DNA of 64,000 bases from Phytophthora sp. 'mugwort' (lineage: Eukaryota > Oomycota > Peronosporomycetes > Peronosporales > Peronosporaceae): assembly GCA_033558025.1 (NCBI GenBank), contig JAUCEF010000013.1:1047001-1111000 (forward strand), read 5' to 3'. A program made the translations under genes and the position numbers. Each line of letters starts with the position of its first letter. The first letter of the stretch is position 1. The notes beneath the pieces are model-generated. The model saw only the letters and a program-made list of their open reading frames with translations. It had not been told where the DNA came from and did not search any database. Of this stretch, positions 51,321-60,680 are shown one piece after another.

Positions 51321-54300
51321 TTATCTTTCACGACTGCAGTGTTGCGTTTTGTTTGTGACGGAGATGCAGTCGTCACTTTTTAGGCGTAGAGAACGAGGTA
51401 TTGGGTCGAGCGTTGTGATGCTGTACGCTACTGGACGTGGGTCGTTTTTCGCTACGCAAACGTTTACCAACGCACCAGTGCTAGCGTTTTTTTCCAGTTC
51501 GCTAACTGCAGTGGATTTGTGGCGAAGAGGAGCAAGCTTGTGCTGTAATCTCGTTGCAACCACTCTTCGCAGCTTCTGTCGTCTACCCTGTAGAGTGAGC
51601 CGCCGCTCAGTCACAACTGAAATGGAGTTGTGCAATCCATCAGGACACAATCTCGGATGTGACAACCATCGATGCATTTCCTGTAGTCGTCGGTCTTCAT
51701 CTTGCACGAACTCGAGATGCTCTTCGCTGGGACCAGCAAGCAAAATGGAGGCTGCACGGGGTGATCCAAGCCCTTTCTTCTCGCTCAGGGTCTCTAGGAG
51801 GTGCTGGAAGGATTTTAATTCTTGCGGATATACTTCAGCAGCAGCTATCTTCTTCGTCTTGCGTCTTGGAATCGTAGTAGATTCATCCTCGACAAAATTT
51901 CCGTCCTCATCACTATTGCCTTCACCTGTGTCGTCCTCATTATCAACAGACGACTGCCGATTCACGACCTCACTTCTCATTGGGTCTTTTGATGGCATGG
52001 CCGTACGGCTTCCGTCGGAAGAAGCTGATGGAACCGTCGAATGCCCCTGAAAGGACCTTGAGAGCATATTGAAGCGGTCGATGAGGTAGTCCACGGTCTG
52101 GATCGCGCGCGACGGCTGCACTTTCTGGCCAGAGGACATCACTGCCAGCGTGAATTCTGTGCCAAGCTCCAAAGCCACAACCGACAAGTAAAATCCAACT
52201 CGTCCAACCGACAAGTCCGACTGCTTCGAGTAGAAGGATCTCAACGAAGCTGAACTCGTGTTAGTCTCAACTATGGTGGAAGCTTGTTCCGTTGGTGCAG
52301 CATTTGCAGTAGCGGCTGTCACCACCTTTAGCAAGTCGTGTGGATACAGGATAATTCTGTGCCCTTCATCAGAGTCTTTTGTCATCCGCTCAGAAGACCG
52401 CCACATGAAGTCGGTAGCACAGGGAACTTTGGTATCCGTTGACATGAATACCTCCGCATCTCCATGCAAGACGTGCATTTTCAACGTAATAATCGAGCCG
52501 TGACCTTCTGGTAAGTAGTAGAAGTGGAAAAACTGTGTCTCCTTGGCCTCTTTGAGCTCCCGTTGCACGGTCACACCGAATTGAAGCTCTTGAGTGAATT
52601 GGCGACAACTTTCTCGATGAATTCGTTGTGATCGGAAGCTTGCATCAGTCGTATTGTTCGTGGCATCTGCCTGCTTGGTCAGCATTAGGAGCGTGCTATT
52701 TTGTCGCGAGTTCTGAAGTCGCTGCAAGTCTTGATCTCTCTGCTCCTGCCACTTTTTGCGCAGCGTCCTCTGTCGTTCTTCAGCTTCTTGCTGCTCTATT
52801 TTCTTTTTGTCAAGATTATTTCGCATCGCCGCGAACATTTTCGACTCGGAATCCTCGAAAAAATGTTGCCATTTCTGCTGCATAGCGGCTTCAGCCTTCG
52901 GGCTGAAAGCGATGCCTTCTCCCAATGCATTCACTATATGACCGCCATAGAGAGCTCGCTCAGCGTCCTCATCCAACCGTTCACGCCTAGCAGGTATGAG
53001 CGATACGTCAGCAATTGCACATGGATCATCGTCGCCTTCGTCTTGTATGGCATCCAGATCGTCGGAAAACTGGAATTCTAAAGGGTTGGTCTGCTTTTCC
53101 CTCTTATTGCGGTGAGGAGGCCGAAAGTTGCTATCTAGCCTGATCAAATGACTAGAAGATCCCCGCGTTTCCAGCGTTGTTTCTGTTTTGGGTAACTTCG
53201 TTGATGCAGAAGTTGTTCTTTCTGTCGACTTGCGTGCTTTTAATCCAGCCAGGTACTCGGCATCGCTGCTGTAACTTGGGGCATCTGCAGAAAAGCCCTC
53301 TGGTTTTCTTGTGTTCATATTTCTCGCCTCCGCGCTCATTACGGCTTCAGCATCATCGCCATCACTCTCACTGTCGTCATTGAGGTTCCACATGGCTGTA
53401 CGAAATGGGTTGTTGGCCACTGCGACACTGCGTATGAATGTCGGCTGTTGAGAGAATCGGAAGGTGTGGTGAATCTGAATATCGTCCTGCTTGATGACTG
53501 GAGGCGTATACTGTGAATCTTCAGCGATTTCGGGCAACTCGTCCTCGATAGCGACGTCAGGTTCAGTGTCCACTTCATGAACATGTTTTTCCGTTGGGAT
53601 GGACGCTTCAATTGGCGCTAGTGTTGGTGTAGAATTCACTTTTGCTTCAAGAGGAGCTTTAACTTCTGCATGAATTTCAGCAATAACAATCTGTACTGGA
53701 GGATCTTCGATCACTGCACGAGGCTCCACAACACTTTCGACGACTACTTCATACGGACTTGGGCGCATTACTACTGACTCATCTGTTTCAATTGGGACCT
53801 GCTTGACGGGATCACGCTCTGGAGGCACTTCTTCAACCACAGTTGGGATGGACTCGTTAGGTTCCTCTTGAGGAAATTCCTCTTCGAGCTCGCTGGGTTG
53901 CTCGCCATCGGCGACAGCGACAGTGATTTCAGTGCCCTTCTCACTAGAAGCCACACTTTGGCTTTCGCCGCATTCAGTACCAGGTGGAAATTCTTGCCGC
54001 GCTATGACAACAACATTCACTGGACTTGATTGGCGAGAAGGTGGTGGTGTCGTTTCAGCTTTCGTTGCTTCAGGTTGACCTGTCGCTTCCTCGAGTCGTA
54101 TTCGTTCGGATACAGCTCGAATCAGGCCACCTGATGATTGTTGCTGCAGCAACTCGTGCCGTGAACTCACGCGAGGGATTGGAGCTTCGGGATCAACTAT
54201 TGGGACTACAACGACTGCTGTTAAGCTTCTTCTCTTTTCCAAGGACGGTTTTTGAGCAACAGGCTCTGGTCGATCTACGTCTATTGCCTCTTGCTGAAAA

Positions 54301-57300
54301 ACTTCTGGTACAAACACCACGCTTCGGGAGGAAAGGGTTCGCGTTACAGCTACTTTCACAGGCGAGGGAGCTTCCATTTGTACTTGCTCCCCCTGCTCAA
54401 TTACTGAGCTTTCATAAGCAAAACCCTCCTCTTCTTCCACGGGAATCATTCCTACAATTTGTCTCGAGGTCGTTCCATTTCGCCCAATGCGCCTGCGCAC
54501 AGGAGGCACCTGTGGAAACTGAATGTACATATTCGTATACCCCGACTTAGAATCCTCTTCAGAAATCCCATTCAATTGTCGTATGTTAGCATGTTGTACG
54601 CCTGCGTAGTTGTCACCTTCTACCACGTCTCCATCTGGAAGCAAGTCGTTATTTACCATGAGAGACACGCGCAGAGGAGCAATAGGCTTCGGTGTTGGCC
54701 CAATTGGTCGAACTCCAACGACTACAGGTTCAAGACCGTGCCGACGAGAAGAATTACAAGAATCAAACTCGGCTTCCACCGAAACGGGTCCGAATCGATC
54801 CAATGCCGTGGTGCTGGCAGTAAGCCGAAGTGCTGGAGCTGAGCCATCGAGAAACAAACCGAGTCTTTGGATACCATCGCCATTAAGCAATTCTTGAGTG
54901 GACAAAGAACCTTTCAGCCTTGTAGGAAAGTGAAATATCCCATCATGTAACCCGCCCACACGACGGCGATGCTGACGTTCAGCGTTCTGATCCATGGAGC
55001 TTTTTCCGACTTGAAGTCCTTTGGGCAGCAGCAGTGTGCACGACAACTGCATATAGTTCCACACCATGTCGCTCAGCTCTTGTGAGACTTCTAATCTGTA
55101 GTCCCGACAAAACGATGGAATCTCGTAAAAATGAATTAGCCCTCGAGTCTTCACTCCCACAATGTAAAGCATAACCCAAAAGTCCAGATAACACAATTGT
55201 CCGTCGTGGTTCACGTCAAGGAAGCGCTTTTTGGTGGCTGAAATGGCATCATCGAATACTCTGTGGGTCGAATCCAAGGCCATTGTTTCTTTTTCTGTCC
55301 AGAGATAACGCAGCTTGAACAAAAGAGTTTCAAAGTCACTGACGGCCACCGCTCCAACACGATCGTGGTCATAAAATACGAAGCTGCTGAGCATAAGGCG
55401 AAGCTTCTCCAGCAAATCTCCTTCAATTTCCGCGTTTTGTTGAGGATGCAAAAACAACAATCTCTCCACAACACGAAATTGGGCGTTCTGATGCTTCCAT
55501 TCTCCAACTAAAAGTCGCAAAAAGCGGTGCAGCTCAATCCAAACATGTGAGCCGCTTCCGTGCCGACCGATATAATCGTTAGCAAAATCTGGTGAATCTG
55601 CCCTCAAGGAGCGAGTTGGTGCTTGTTGAGCGTACTCTTCAATAAGGAGCATGATGTTTCTCAAGAATCCAGGGCTTACGAGGGGATACAGCAAATTTTC
55701 CTGTGCACACAGAAGAGCATGCTCGATCCGAACGAATTGCCAACGTTTTGTTCCATCTGTGGCTGGAATCACTTCAGTTGCAGCAGGTTGGTAGCAATTT
55801 ATCCACTTACGACCACGTATTCTGCCTGAGAAAGAGTCTCCATTCACAACCATCCCACGTGAATACAACCACGAATAACAACAAACAGTCAATGCAGTTA
55901 AAGTGACCGGTGTTTGGTCGTATCCATCCGCGATATCCGATATGTGAAGGCCTACAAGTTCGCCGAAAACCGCGATAGCATCATATTCGGGTAGCCAATG
56001 GCACATGGACACGAAAAACAACTTCAGCTTCAGCTCCACAGCGCTACGCATCCCATACGAAGCCATAAACACCTCGTACAGCGCACTAAATATTGAGCAT
56101 TCTGACGAGCGCTCCTTCCTGGGAGAAGAATTCTTGTATAGTCGAGTGTGTGCGGTAGCCGTGAGCTTTTTGTATACTTCGACGATAATTTGAAATGTGG
56201 CTTGCCGCGAGAAGTGGGGTGCATATCCTACACGAGGCAGTTCAATTGTGTGCAAGCGTTTGTGACAGGCTTTGCATTTCAAGTTGCGTTTAGTAACCTG
56301 GGCTTTGTCTTCTTTGGCATATTCGTTGTCGACCCAAATCATATATAGTCGAGGTGCTGGGCTGCACCAGCAGTATCCTTTCGTCCAGAACTGTTGAAAC
56401 ATGGGCGAAAGCCGGATACTGTTTATGAGTGCGTCCATAGCAGATATACCGGGATCTCTGTATCCCTGAGCGTGTTTGACTCCACAAGCCTCTTTTACTG
56501 TGTTGATTGCCTGAGTAGCTTCACTTGAAGCCTTGTTGGTACGACCTTGGTCATCTGACGTGCCATCACTTTCGTCACCACTATTGTCTTCATAGTTGTT
56601 GTGATTATCGTCTTCCTCCTCCCCTTCCTCACTTTCTTTTTCGTCGTCTTCTTCTTCGATTTCCTCGAGAGAACCTTGTTGCTTGAGCTCAGCAGACGAC
56701 GTTGTATCAGGTTTGTCACTTTCACTGGATATATCTTCTGAGAGTGGTCGGGAAGTGTCTCGAGCGGGGTCTGGATCAAGTACGATTCCATCGGTATCTG
56801 CTATAATGCTGGCTACGTCATGTGATGAAGGTTCAAAGAATTCAATACCATCAGATACAGAATCGTCCTGGAAAGCACACACATCTCGCATGTTCGGAGT
56901 TGGAGGAGTGTGCACAACCAAACTGTTGGTCGGACTCGATGGAGATTGATTCCTTTTAGTCTCTTCATCTGCGGGACCTTCCTCCCATCGAACGTACTTT
57001 TCACCGAGCAAGTTGTAAGAAACCACTGGCTTTCGTCGGGCCTGCGTTTTCTCACGCAAACGCTGAGCACGTGCTTTCTCGCTTGTGCTCTCCTTGCTGT
57101 TTAGAATATGCGCCATTGTTGGCGCATCAAAGCACTTGTTGGACGTTTTGCTCATCGTAAACATAATCCTCAATATCTGAAGAGCTTCCTCGGGATCCAC
57201 GCGAGTTTGAGCAGTCAGTTTTAAGTCTTTGAGACTTTTTGCTAACGCAAATCCTGGTCGCTTGATGCTCAGGAGATCGGGTCGAAGAGCCAAGAAATGC

Positions 57301-60300
57301 GTTACACGATTAGCTGCAATCCCGCCACCGGTGCCATGATGAGCGATATATTCTTGTAGATATGCGCGTAAAACATCGTCATTGATCAGAGGATGGTGTA
57401 GGTTACCTGTGCTCTTACTGCCTCGTGCGCATGGTGGCACTTTTCCCGTCTTCTCGTTGAATGCATCCTCCTCTTGCTCGCTTGTTGCTGGCGCGCTCTC
57501 AGTGGCAGTATCAGTTGCAATGACGCTGGACGAGGAAGATTCAGGATGAAGAACCGCAGAGGGAACGTGAAGTGTTAAATACTCATCCACGGATCGAGAT
57601 GTTCGTCGTCCTGGTGTCGTTACTTCTGCGGAGTCCTCAATAGATCGAGTTGTCGGAGTATCTGGGTAATCATCATGGGCTAAAGGTAGATCTGCATCAA
57701 CCGAAGGCTTCTGCTGTTCGCTTGGTTCTTTATATGCGTCCGAGCTGGCTTCCAGTCCTGACTTCATCAAGTACTTCATATTACTTTTGCTACTTGAGGC
57801 AAATGAAAACTTGCAAACCTCATGAGCTAAGGCAACAACCGCCTGCTCCTTTACCAGAATCATATCGACAATCGGGGCACCAATGTCAAAGTATCGCTTC
57901 TCCTTCACACCGCCTTGACCCAAGACCTCCCATTGAATGACTGTCATATCGTGAGAGCAGCTCAGGAATTCTGCCGACCCTGTTGGAATAACATCATTTG
58001 AAATCCGACAGATCTTAGTCACCCGACGCTCATGTCTCGTCGACAGCTCCAGTCTTCGAAACGAGGCGTGCCTAATGTCTACGACCCAAACAGCCAATCG
58101 ACCGTCATCGTATCCGACACTAACATACAAGTCACCCGTTTTTATATTACTCGTAATTGCGATATTTTTGTGACCTCTCATCAGCTCGATGCAGGATGGA
58201 GTCGCTGGATAACCTTCAGCGATGCTGTTAACATACCCAATCATTTTTAATGATGGAACACTCCAGAGTTTGAGAATACCGTCCGCACCTACCGAAGCCA
58301 TTAAAGCGCGTTCTCCAGGGACTGTAGCGTCAAGACCGGCGAGTTGAATAACATGAGATGAGTGTGCAGCTTGGACTCGCACATCGGCCTTTTGAATCGA
58401 TTGAAATGCGGACTCGGGATCCCAAATCGCTTTTGCATTCCACCCGTAAAGCTTACCGCTTTCTGTTCCGACCACAATAATTGTTTTGTGCAAGTTGGAT
58501 TTGTCGAATGTTTCGTCAGCAGTGGAGCTCGAACTGTCGTTTTGAGATATATCCCCAGACGACCGTTCTGACCAAAATCTTGCTTTACTGGCTTTGTTGA
58601 CAGCTGATGCGTCCTTGCATTTGGTAAAATGTTGAAAAGCGACGACCGATAAGGTGCTGATTTGGTCTATGAGCTGCTTGTCTTGCAATTTCATCACGCG
58701 TTTATCATGTTGCACGTCGTACACGTCCACTATCCCACTACTCCACGCGAGAACCACAAAATATATTTGCTTCATATCGTTCGTAACGATTTCCATTGAG
58801 CACACATGCGCCGAAATCTCCAATGCGTGCGGGGGGACACATAATAACTTATACGACACTTGGTGTGAAGCATTATCCAGTGGGAATATCCGAAGCTTGC
58901 ACGCCGGCGTACCACTGAGAGAAATAATCTGGAGAGAATCCTGCTGCCCAAATGCCCGTACCGCACAAGCTTCTTCGAATGAAGTGTACTCCTGTAATAC
59001 ATAAAGAACTGTCTGGACCTTCAGCACATGGATGACATCTTCACGCACTACTAGTAAGAGGTTCTCGAAGCAGCTACCCATGTCGATGGTGACACACATG
59101 GTCAGCGTCTTCAAATGAGGGTCCAGCGTGTCTTGATTCTTAAACTTCTTGGGGCCTCCCTCTTTCCCAAACTGCTCCTTTCCTCCAGCGTCAAAATACC
59201 CAACGAGACTCAGTCTCGGATAGCGGTGCTCCCCATAATGTGTCGCATCATCTCCACTTTCAAATGCTTTTCGCTCAACTGAAAACTTCCAGTGTCTTAC
59301 GGCTCCGGTACCCCTCTCCACTGTAATTACGATCACATCTGTCGATCTAACATCCGTAGCCGTATTGTCAGTTGAATTTGGCGTAGGTGTCGTGGCGATT
59401 TCAATGGAAGAGATCACCTTCGCTTGGGCATCAACAACATTGGATCCTGTAGGTTCGTACGGATCTGCATCGATAGAGAACAGCCCCGATCTGTTCGTTC
59501 TGCTGCCATTCACGTTCCAAACTCTTAAACCTCCTTTGCAAAATCCAACAAGTAACCAATCTCCACACGGCGACACAGTCATCGACGTGATCTTATGTTG
59601 AAGCATGACTCTTCTCGCCAGCACATATTTACCTCCGTTCGGTTGGTTCTGTCTCCACTCAAGCAGTTCACTCGAAGCATCCGTTGAGTTCAGGCAGTCA
59701 TTTGTAGCTCCATACAACTCCCGCAGTCCTTTTGACCCACAAACCAATGTTAACGTGCCCGGATGTCGAAGTGAAGCTCGAGTATTCTCAATAAGAAGCA
59801 ACATCTTCGGCTGCTTTTGCTCCTCAGTTAGATTTGCAGGCCAGGATGTCTGACGGCCGTCTAGTCTTTTCGATAGTTGCAGAATCTCCACCACATTCCT
59901 GGGGGCACTCGGTAGGACCCCTCCACCCTCCTGCTCTCGTCCTTTTCTGCTGATCTTTAAGTGACTGGCAAGAACCACTCGGTCCGTCGCCGGGTCATAG
60001 TGCGCACACTGCAGCGAGTGCATCTCGGGGCCTTGATACACCAGCAACTTCCTCAAGGTTACGGGCTCCAGAAGCACCACGCAGTGTGTCGTGGTCTTTG
60101 GCACTTTGGTGGTGCCCTTGGGCCTCGTGGCCTTGCTGTAAACGCATACAAACACGTCTAACGCAGTCGAGTACGCCAGCAGCAGGCTGGGCACGACCAC
60201 TTCGAGCCTGGACGGATCGAGACGCTTCTGCAGCTCTTCTTGCACTTGTTGAAGTTGCACTTCGAAGAATGATGGTCGTCGGTGGCCTTGAGTTGCTTCA

Positions 60301-60530
60301 GTGGGGTTTAAGTTGCTTGTCGGCGGCTGGTTGCCAGTGGTCTCTTCGGTTAATAACGGCACACTCTTGAGCTCGCGCCGCAGCGAGAAGAGCCGCAGCA
60401 CGTGCGGCCACTGCGGATGCGCGTCGAAGGCTAGCACGTGGTGACGCGTGGAATCATACGCCGCGGCGCGCAAACTTAGCCCGCTCGCCGAGAGCTGGTG
60501 TCGCAACTGCAGCGTCTCCTTGGCGCGCAT
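51321..60530 (-). CDS. Giant WD40 / EF-hand protein (3069 aa)
   Basis: A single uninterrupted frame of 3069 residues beginning MRAKETLQLRHQLSASG. The N-terminal 900 residues carry degenerate WD40 blades: LLVGFCKGGLRVWNVNG, ALMASVGADGILKLWSV, LYVSVGYDDGRLAVWVVD and EFLSCSHDMTVIQWEVL. An acidic low-complexity stretch lies near 1285-1320 (EEIEEEDDEKESEEGEEEDD). Around residue 1772 is a good EF-hand loop, DVNHDGQLCYLDF, preceded by a weaker pair-mate YDHDRVGAVAVSDF. A Pro/Glu/Val-rich disordered region follows (about 2100-2450), then coiled coil (RQRTLRKKWQEQRDQDLQRL). A beta-rich segment near 2650-2800 (HFYYLPEGHGSIITLKMHVL) resembles a PPC-like sandwich. I do not recognise a named orthologue. 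Calcium-regulated scaffolding is inferred. No introns are needed. Confidence 0.75.
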   Translation of the reverse strand: MRAKETLQLRHQLSASGLSLRAAAYDSTRHHVLAFDAHPQWPHVLRLFSLRRELKSVPLLTEETTGNQPPTSNLNPTEATQGHRRPSFFEVQLQQVQEELQKRLDPSRLEVVVPSLLLAYSTALDVFVCVYSKATRPKGTTKVPKTTTHCVVLLEPVTLRKLLVYQGPEMHSLQCAHYDPATDRVVLASHLKISRKGREQEGGGVLPSAPRNVVEILQLSKRLDGRQTSWPANLTEEQKQPKMLLLIENTRASLRHPGTLTLVCGSKGLRELYGATNDCLNSTDASSELLEWRQNQPNGGKYVLARRVMLQHKITSMTVSPCGDWLLVGFCKGGLRVWNVNGSRTNRSGLFSIDADPYEPTGSNVVDAQAKVISSIEIATTPTPNSTDNTATDVRSTDVIVITVERGTGAVRHWKFSVERKAFESGDDATHYGEHRYPRLSLVGYFDAGGKEQFGKEGGPKKFKNQDTLDPHLKTLTMCVTIDMGSCFENLLLVVREDVIHVLKVQTVLYVLQEYTSFEEACAVRAFGQQDSLQIISLSGTPACKLRIFPLDNASHQVSYKLLCVPPHALEISAHVCSMEIVTNDMKQIYFVVLAWSSGIVDVYDVQHDKRVMKLQDKQLIDQISTLSVVAFQHFTKCKDASAVNKASKARFWSERSSGDISQNDSSSSTADETFDKSNLHKTIIVVGTESGKLYGWNAKAIWDPESAFQSIQKADVRVQAAHSSHVIQLAGLDATVPGERALMASVGADGILKLWSVPSLKMIGYVNSIAEGYPATPSCIELMRGHKNIAITSNIKTGDLYVSVGYDDGRLAVWVVDIRHASFRRLELSTRHERRVTKICRISNDVIPTGSAEFLSCSHDMTVIQWEVLGQGGVKEKRYFDIGAPIVDMILVKEQAVVALAHEVCKFSFASSSKSNMKYLMKSGLEASSDAYKEPSEQQKPSVDADLPLAHDDYPDTPTTRSIEDSAEVTTPGRRTSRSVDEYLTLHVPSAVLHPESSSSSVIATDTATESAPATSEQEEDAFNEKTGKVPPCARGSKSTGNLHHPLINDDVLRAYLQEYIAHHGTGGGIAANRVTHFLALRPDLLSIKRPGFALAKSLKDLKLTAQTRVDPEEALQILRIMFTMSKTSNKCFDAPTMAHILNSKESTSEKARAQRLREKTQARRKPVVSYNLLGEKYVRWEEGPADEETKRNQSPSSPTNSLVVHTPPTPNMRDVCAFQDDSVSDGIEFFEPSSHDVASIIADTDGIVLDPDPARDTSRPLSEDISSESDKPDTTSSAELKQQGSLEEIEEEDDEKESEEGEEEDDNHNNYEDNSGDESDGTSDDQGRTNKASSEATQAINTVKEACGVKHAQGYRDPGISAMDALINSIRLSPMFQQFWTKGYCWCSPAPRLYMIWVDNEYAKEDKAQVTKRNLKCKACHKRLHTIELPRVGYAPHFSRQATFQIIVEVYKKLTATAHTRLYKNSSPRKERSSECSIFSALYEVFMASYGMRSAVELKLKLFFVSMCHWLPEYDAIAVFGELVGLHISDIADGYDQTPVTLTALTVCCYSWLYSRGMVVNGDSFSGRIRGRKWINCYQPAATEVIPATDGTKRWQFVRIEHALLCAQENLLYPLVSPGFLRNIMLLIEEYAQQAPTRSLRADSPDFANDYIGRHGSGSHVWIELHRFLRLLVGEWKHQNAQFRVVERLLFLHPQQNAEIEGDLLEKLRLMLSSFVFYDHDRVGAVAVSDFETLLFKLRYLWTEKETMALDSTHRVFDDAISATKKRFLDVNHDGQLCYLDFWVMLYIVGVKTRGLIHFYEIPSFCRDYRLEVSQELSDMVWNYMQLSCTLLLPKGLQVGKSSMDQNAERQHRRRVGGLHDGIFHFPTRLKGSLSTQELLNGDGIQRLGLFLDGSAPALRLTASTTALDRFGPVSVEAEFDSCNSSRRHGLEPVVVGVRPIGPTPKPIAPLRVSLMVNNDLLPDGDVVEGDNYAGVQHANIRQLNGISEEDSKSGYTNMYIQFPQVPPVRRRIGRNGTTSRQIVGMIPVEEEEGFAYESSVIEQGEQVQMEAPSPVKVAVTRTLSSRSVVFVPEVFQQEAIDVDRPEPVAQKPSLEKRRSLTAVVVVPIVDPEAPIPRVSSRHELLQQQSSGGLIRAVSERIRLEEATGQPEATKAETTPPPSRQSSPVNVVVIARQEFPPGTECGESQSVASSEKGTEITVAVADGEQPSELEEEFPQEEPNESIPTVVEEVPPERDPVKQVPIETDESVVMRPSPYEVVVESVVEPRAVIEDPPVQIVIAEIHAEVKAPLEAKVNSTPTLAPIEASIPTEKHVHEVDTEPDVAIEDELPEIAEDSQYTPPVIKQDDIQIHHTFRFSQQPTFIRSVAVANNPFRTAMWNLNDDSESDGDDAEAVMSAEARNMNTRKPEGFSADAPSYSSDAEYLAGLKARKSTERTTSASTKLPKTETTLETRGSSSHLIRLDSNFRPPHRNKREKQTNPLEFQFSDDLDAIQDEGDDDPCAIADVSLIPARRERLDEDAERALYGGHIVNALGEGIAFSPKAEAAMQQKWQHFFEDSESKMFAAMRNNLDKKKIEQQEAEERQRTLRKKWQEQRDQDLQRLQNSRQNSTLLMLTKQADATNNTTDASFRSQRIHRESCRQFTQELQFGVTVQRELKEAKETQFFHFYYLPEGHGSIITLKMHVLHGDAEVFMSTDTKVPCATDFMWRSSERMTKDSDEGHRIILYPHDLLKVVTAATANAAPTEQASTIVETNTSSASLRSFYSKQSDLSVGRVGFYLSVVALELGTEFTLAVMSSGQKVQPSRAIQTVDYLIDRFNMLSRSFQGHSTVPSASSDGSRTAMPSKDPMRSEVVNRQSSVDNEDDTGEGNSDEDGNFVEDESTTIPRRKTKKIAAAEVYPQELKSFQHLLETLSEKKGLGSPRAASILLAGPSEEHLEFVQDEDRRLQEMHRWLSHPRLCPDGLHNSISVVTERRLTLQGRRQKLRRVVATRLQHKLAPLRHKSTAVSELEKNASTGALVNVCVAKNDPRPVAYSITTLDPIPRSLRLKSDDCISVTNKTQHCSRER

Positions 60531-60680
60531 TACGGAAACTTCAACTTACTGAAGTCACTCAAGTGAAGAGTGACATATGCCCGATTCTGTTCGAATCCAC
60601 CCTGAAACTTGATTTTTTGAAACTATACTAGCTCAGACATGGATACTATACTGATTCAGACATGGATACACTTTGCAATT
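60531..60680. promoter_or_regulatory. 150-bp divergent promoter region
   Basis: The start codons of the giant WD40 gene (minus, 60530) and the LRR receptor gene (plus, 60681) are only 150 bp apart. The region contains a direct repeat, TCAGACATGGATAC, at about 60632 and 60656. An in-frame upstream ATG (60639) lies in the first repeat, so the receptor could begin 14 codons earlier. A shared bidirectional promoter is inferred from spacing alone. Confidence 0.45.
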
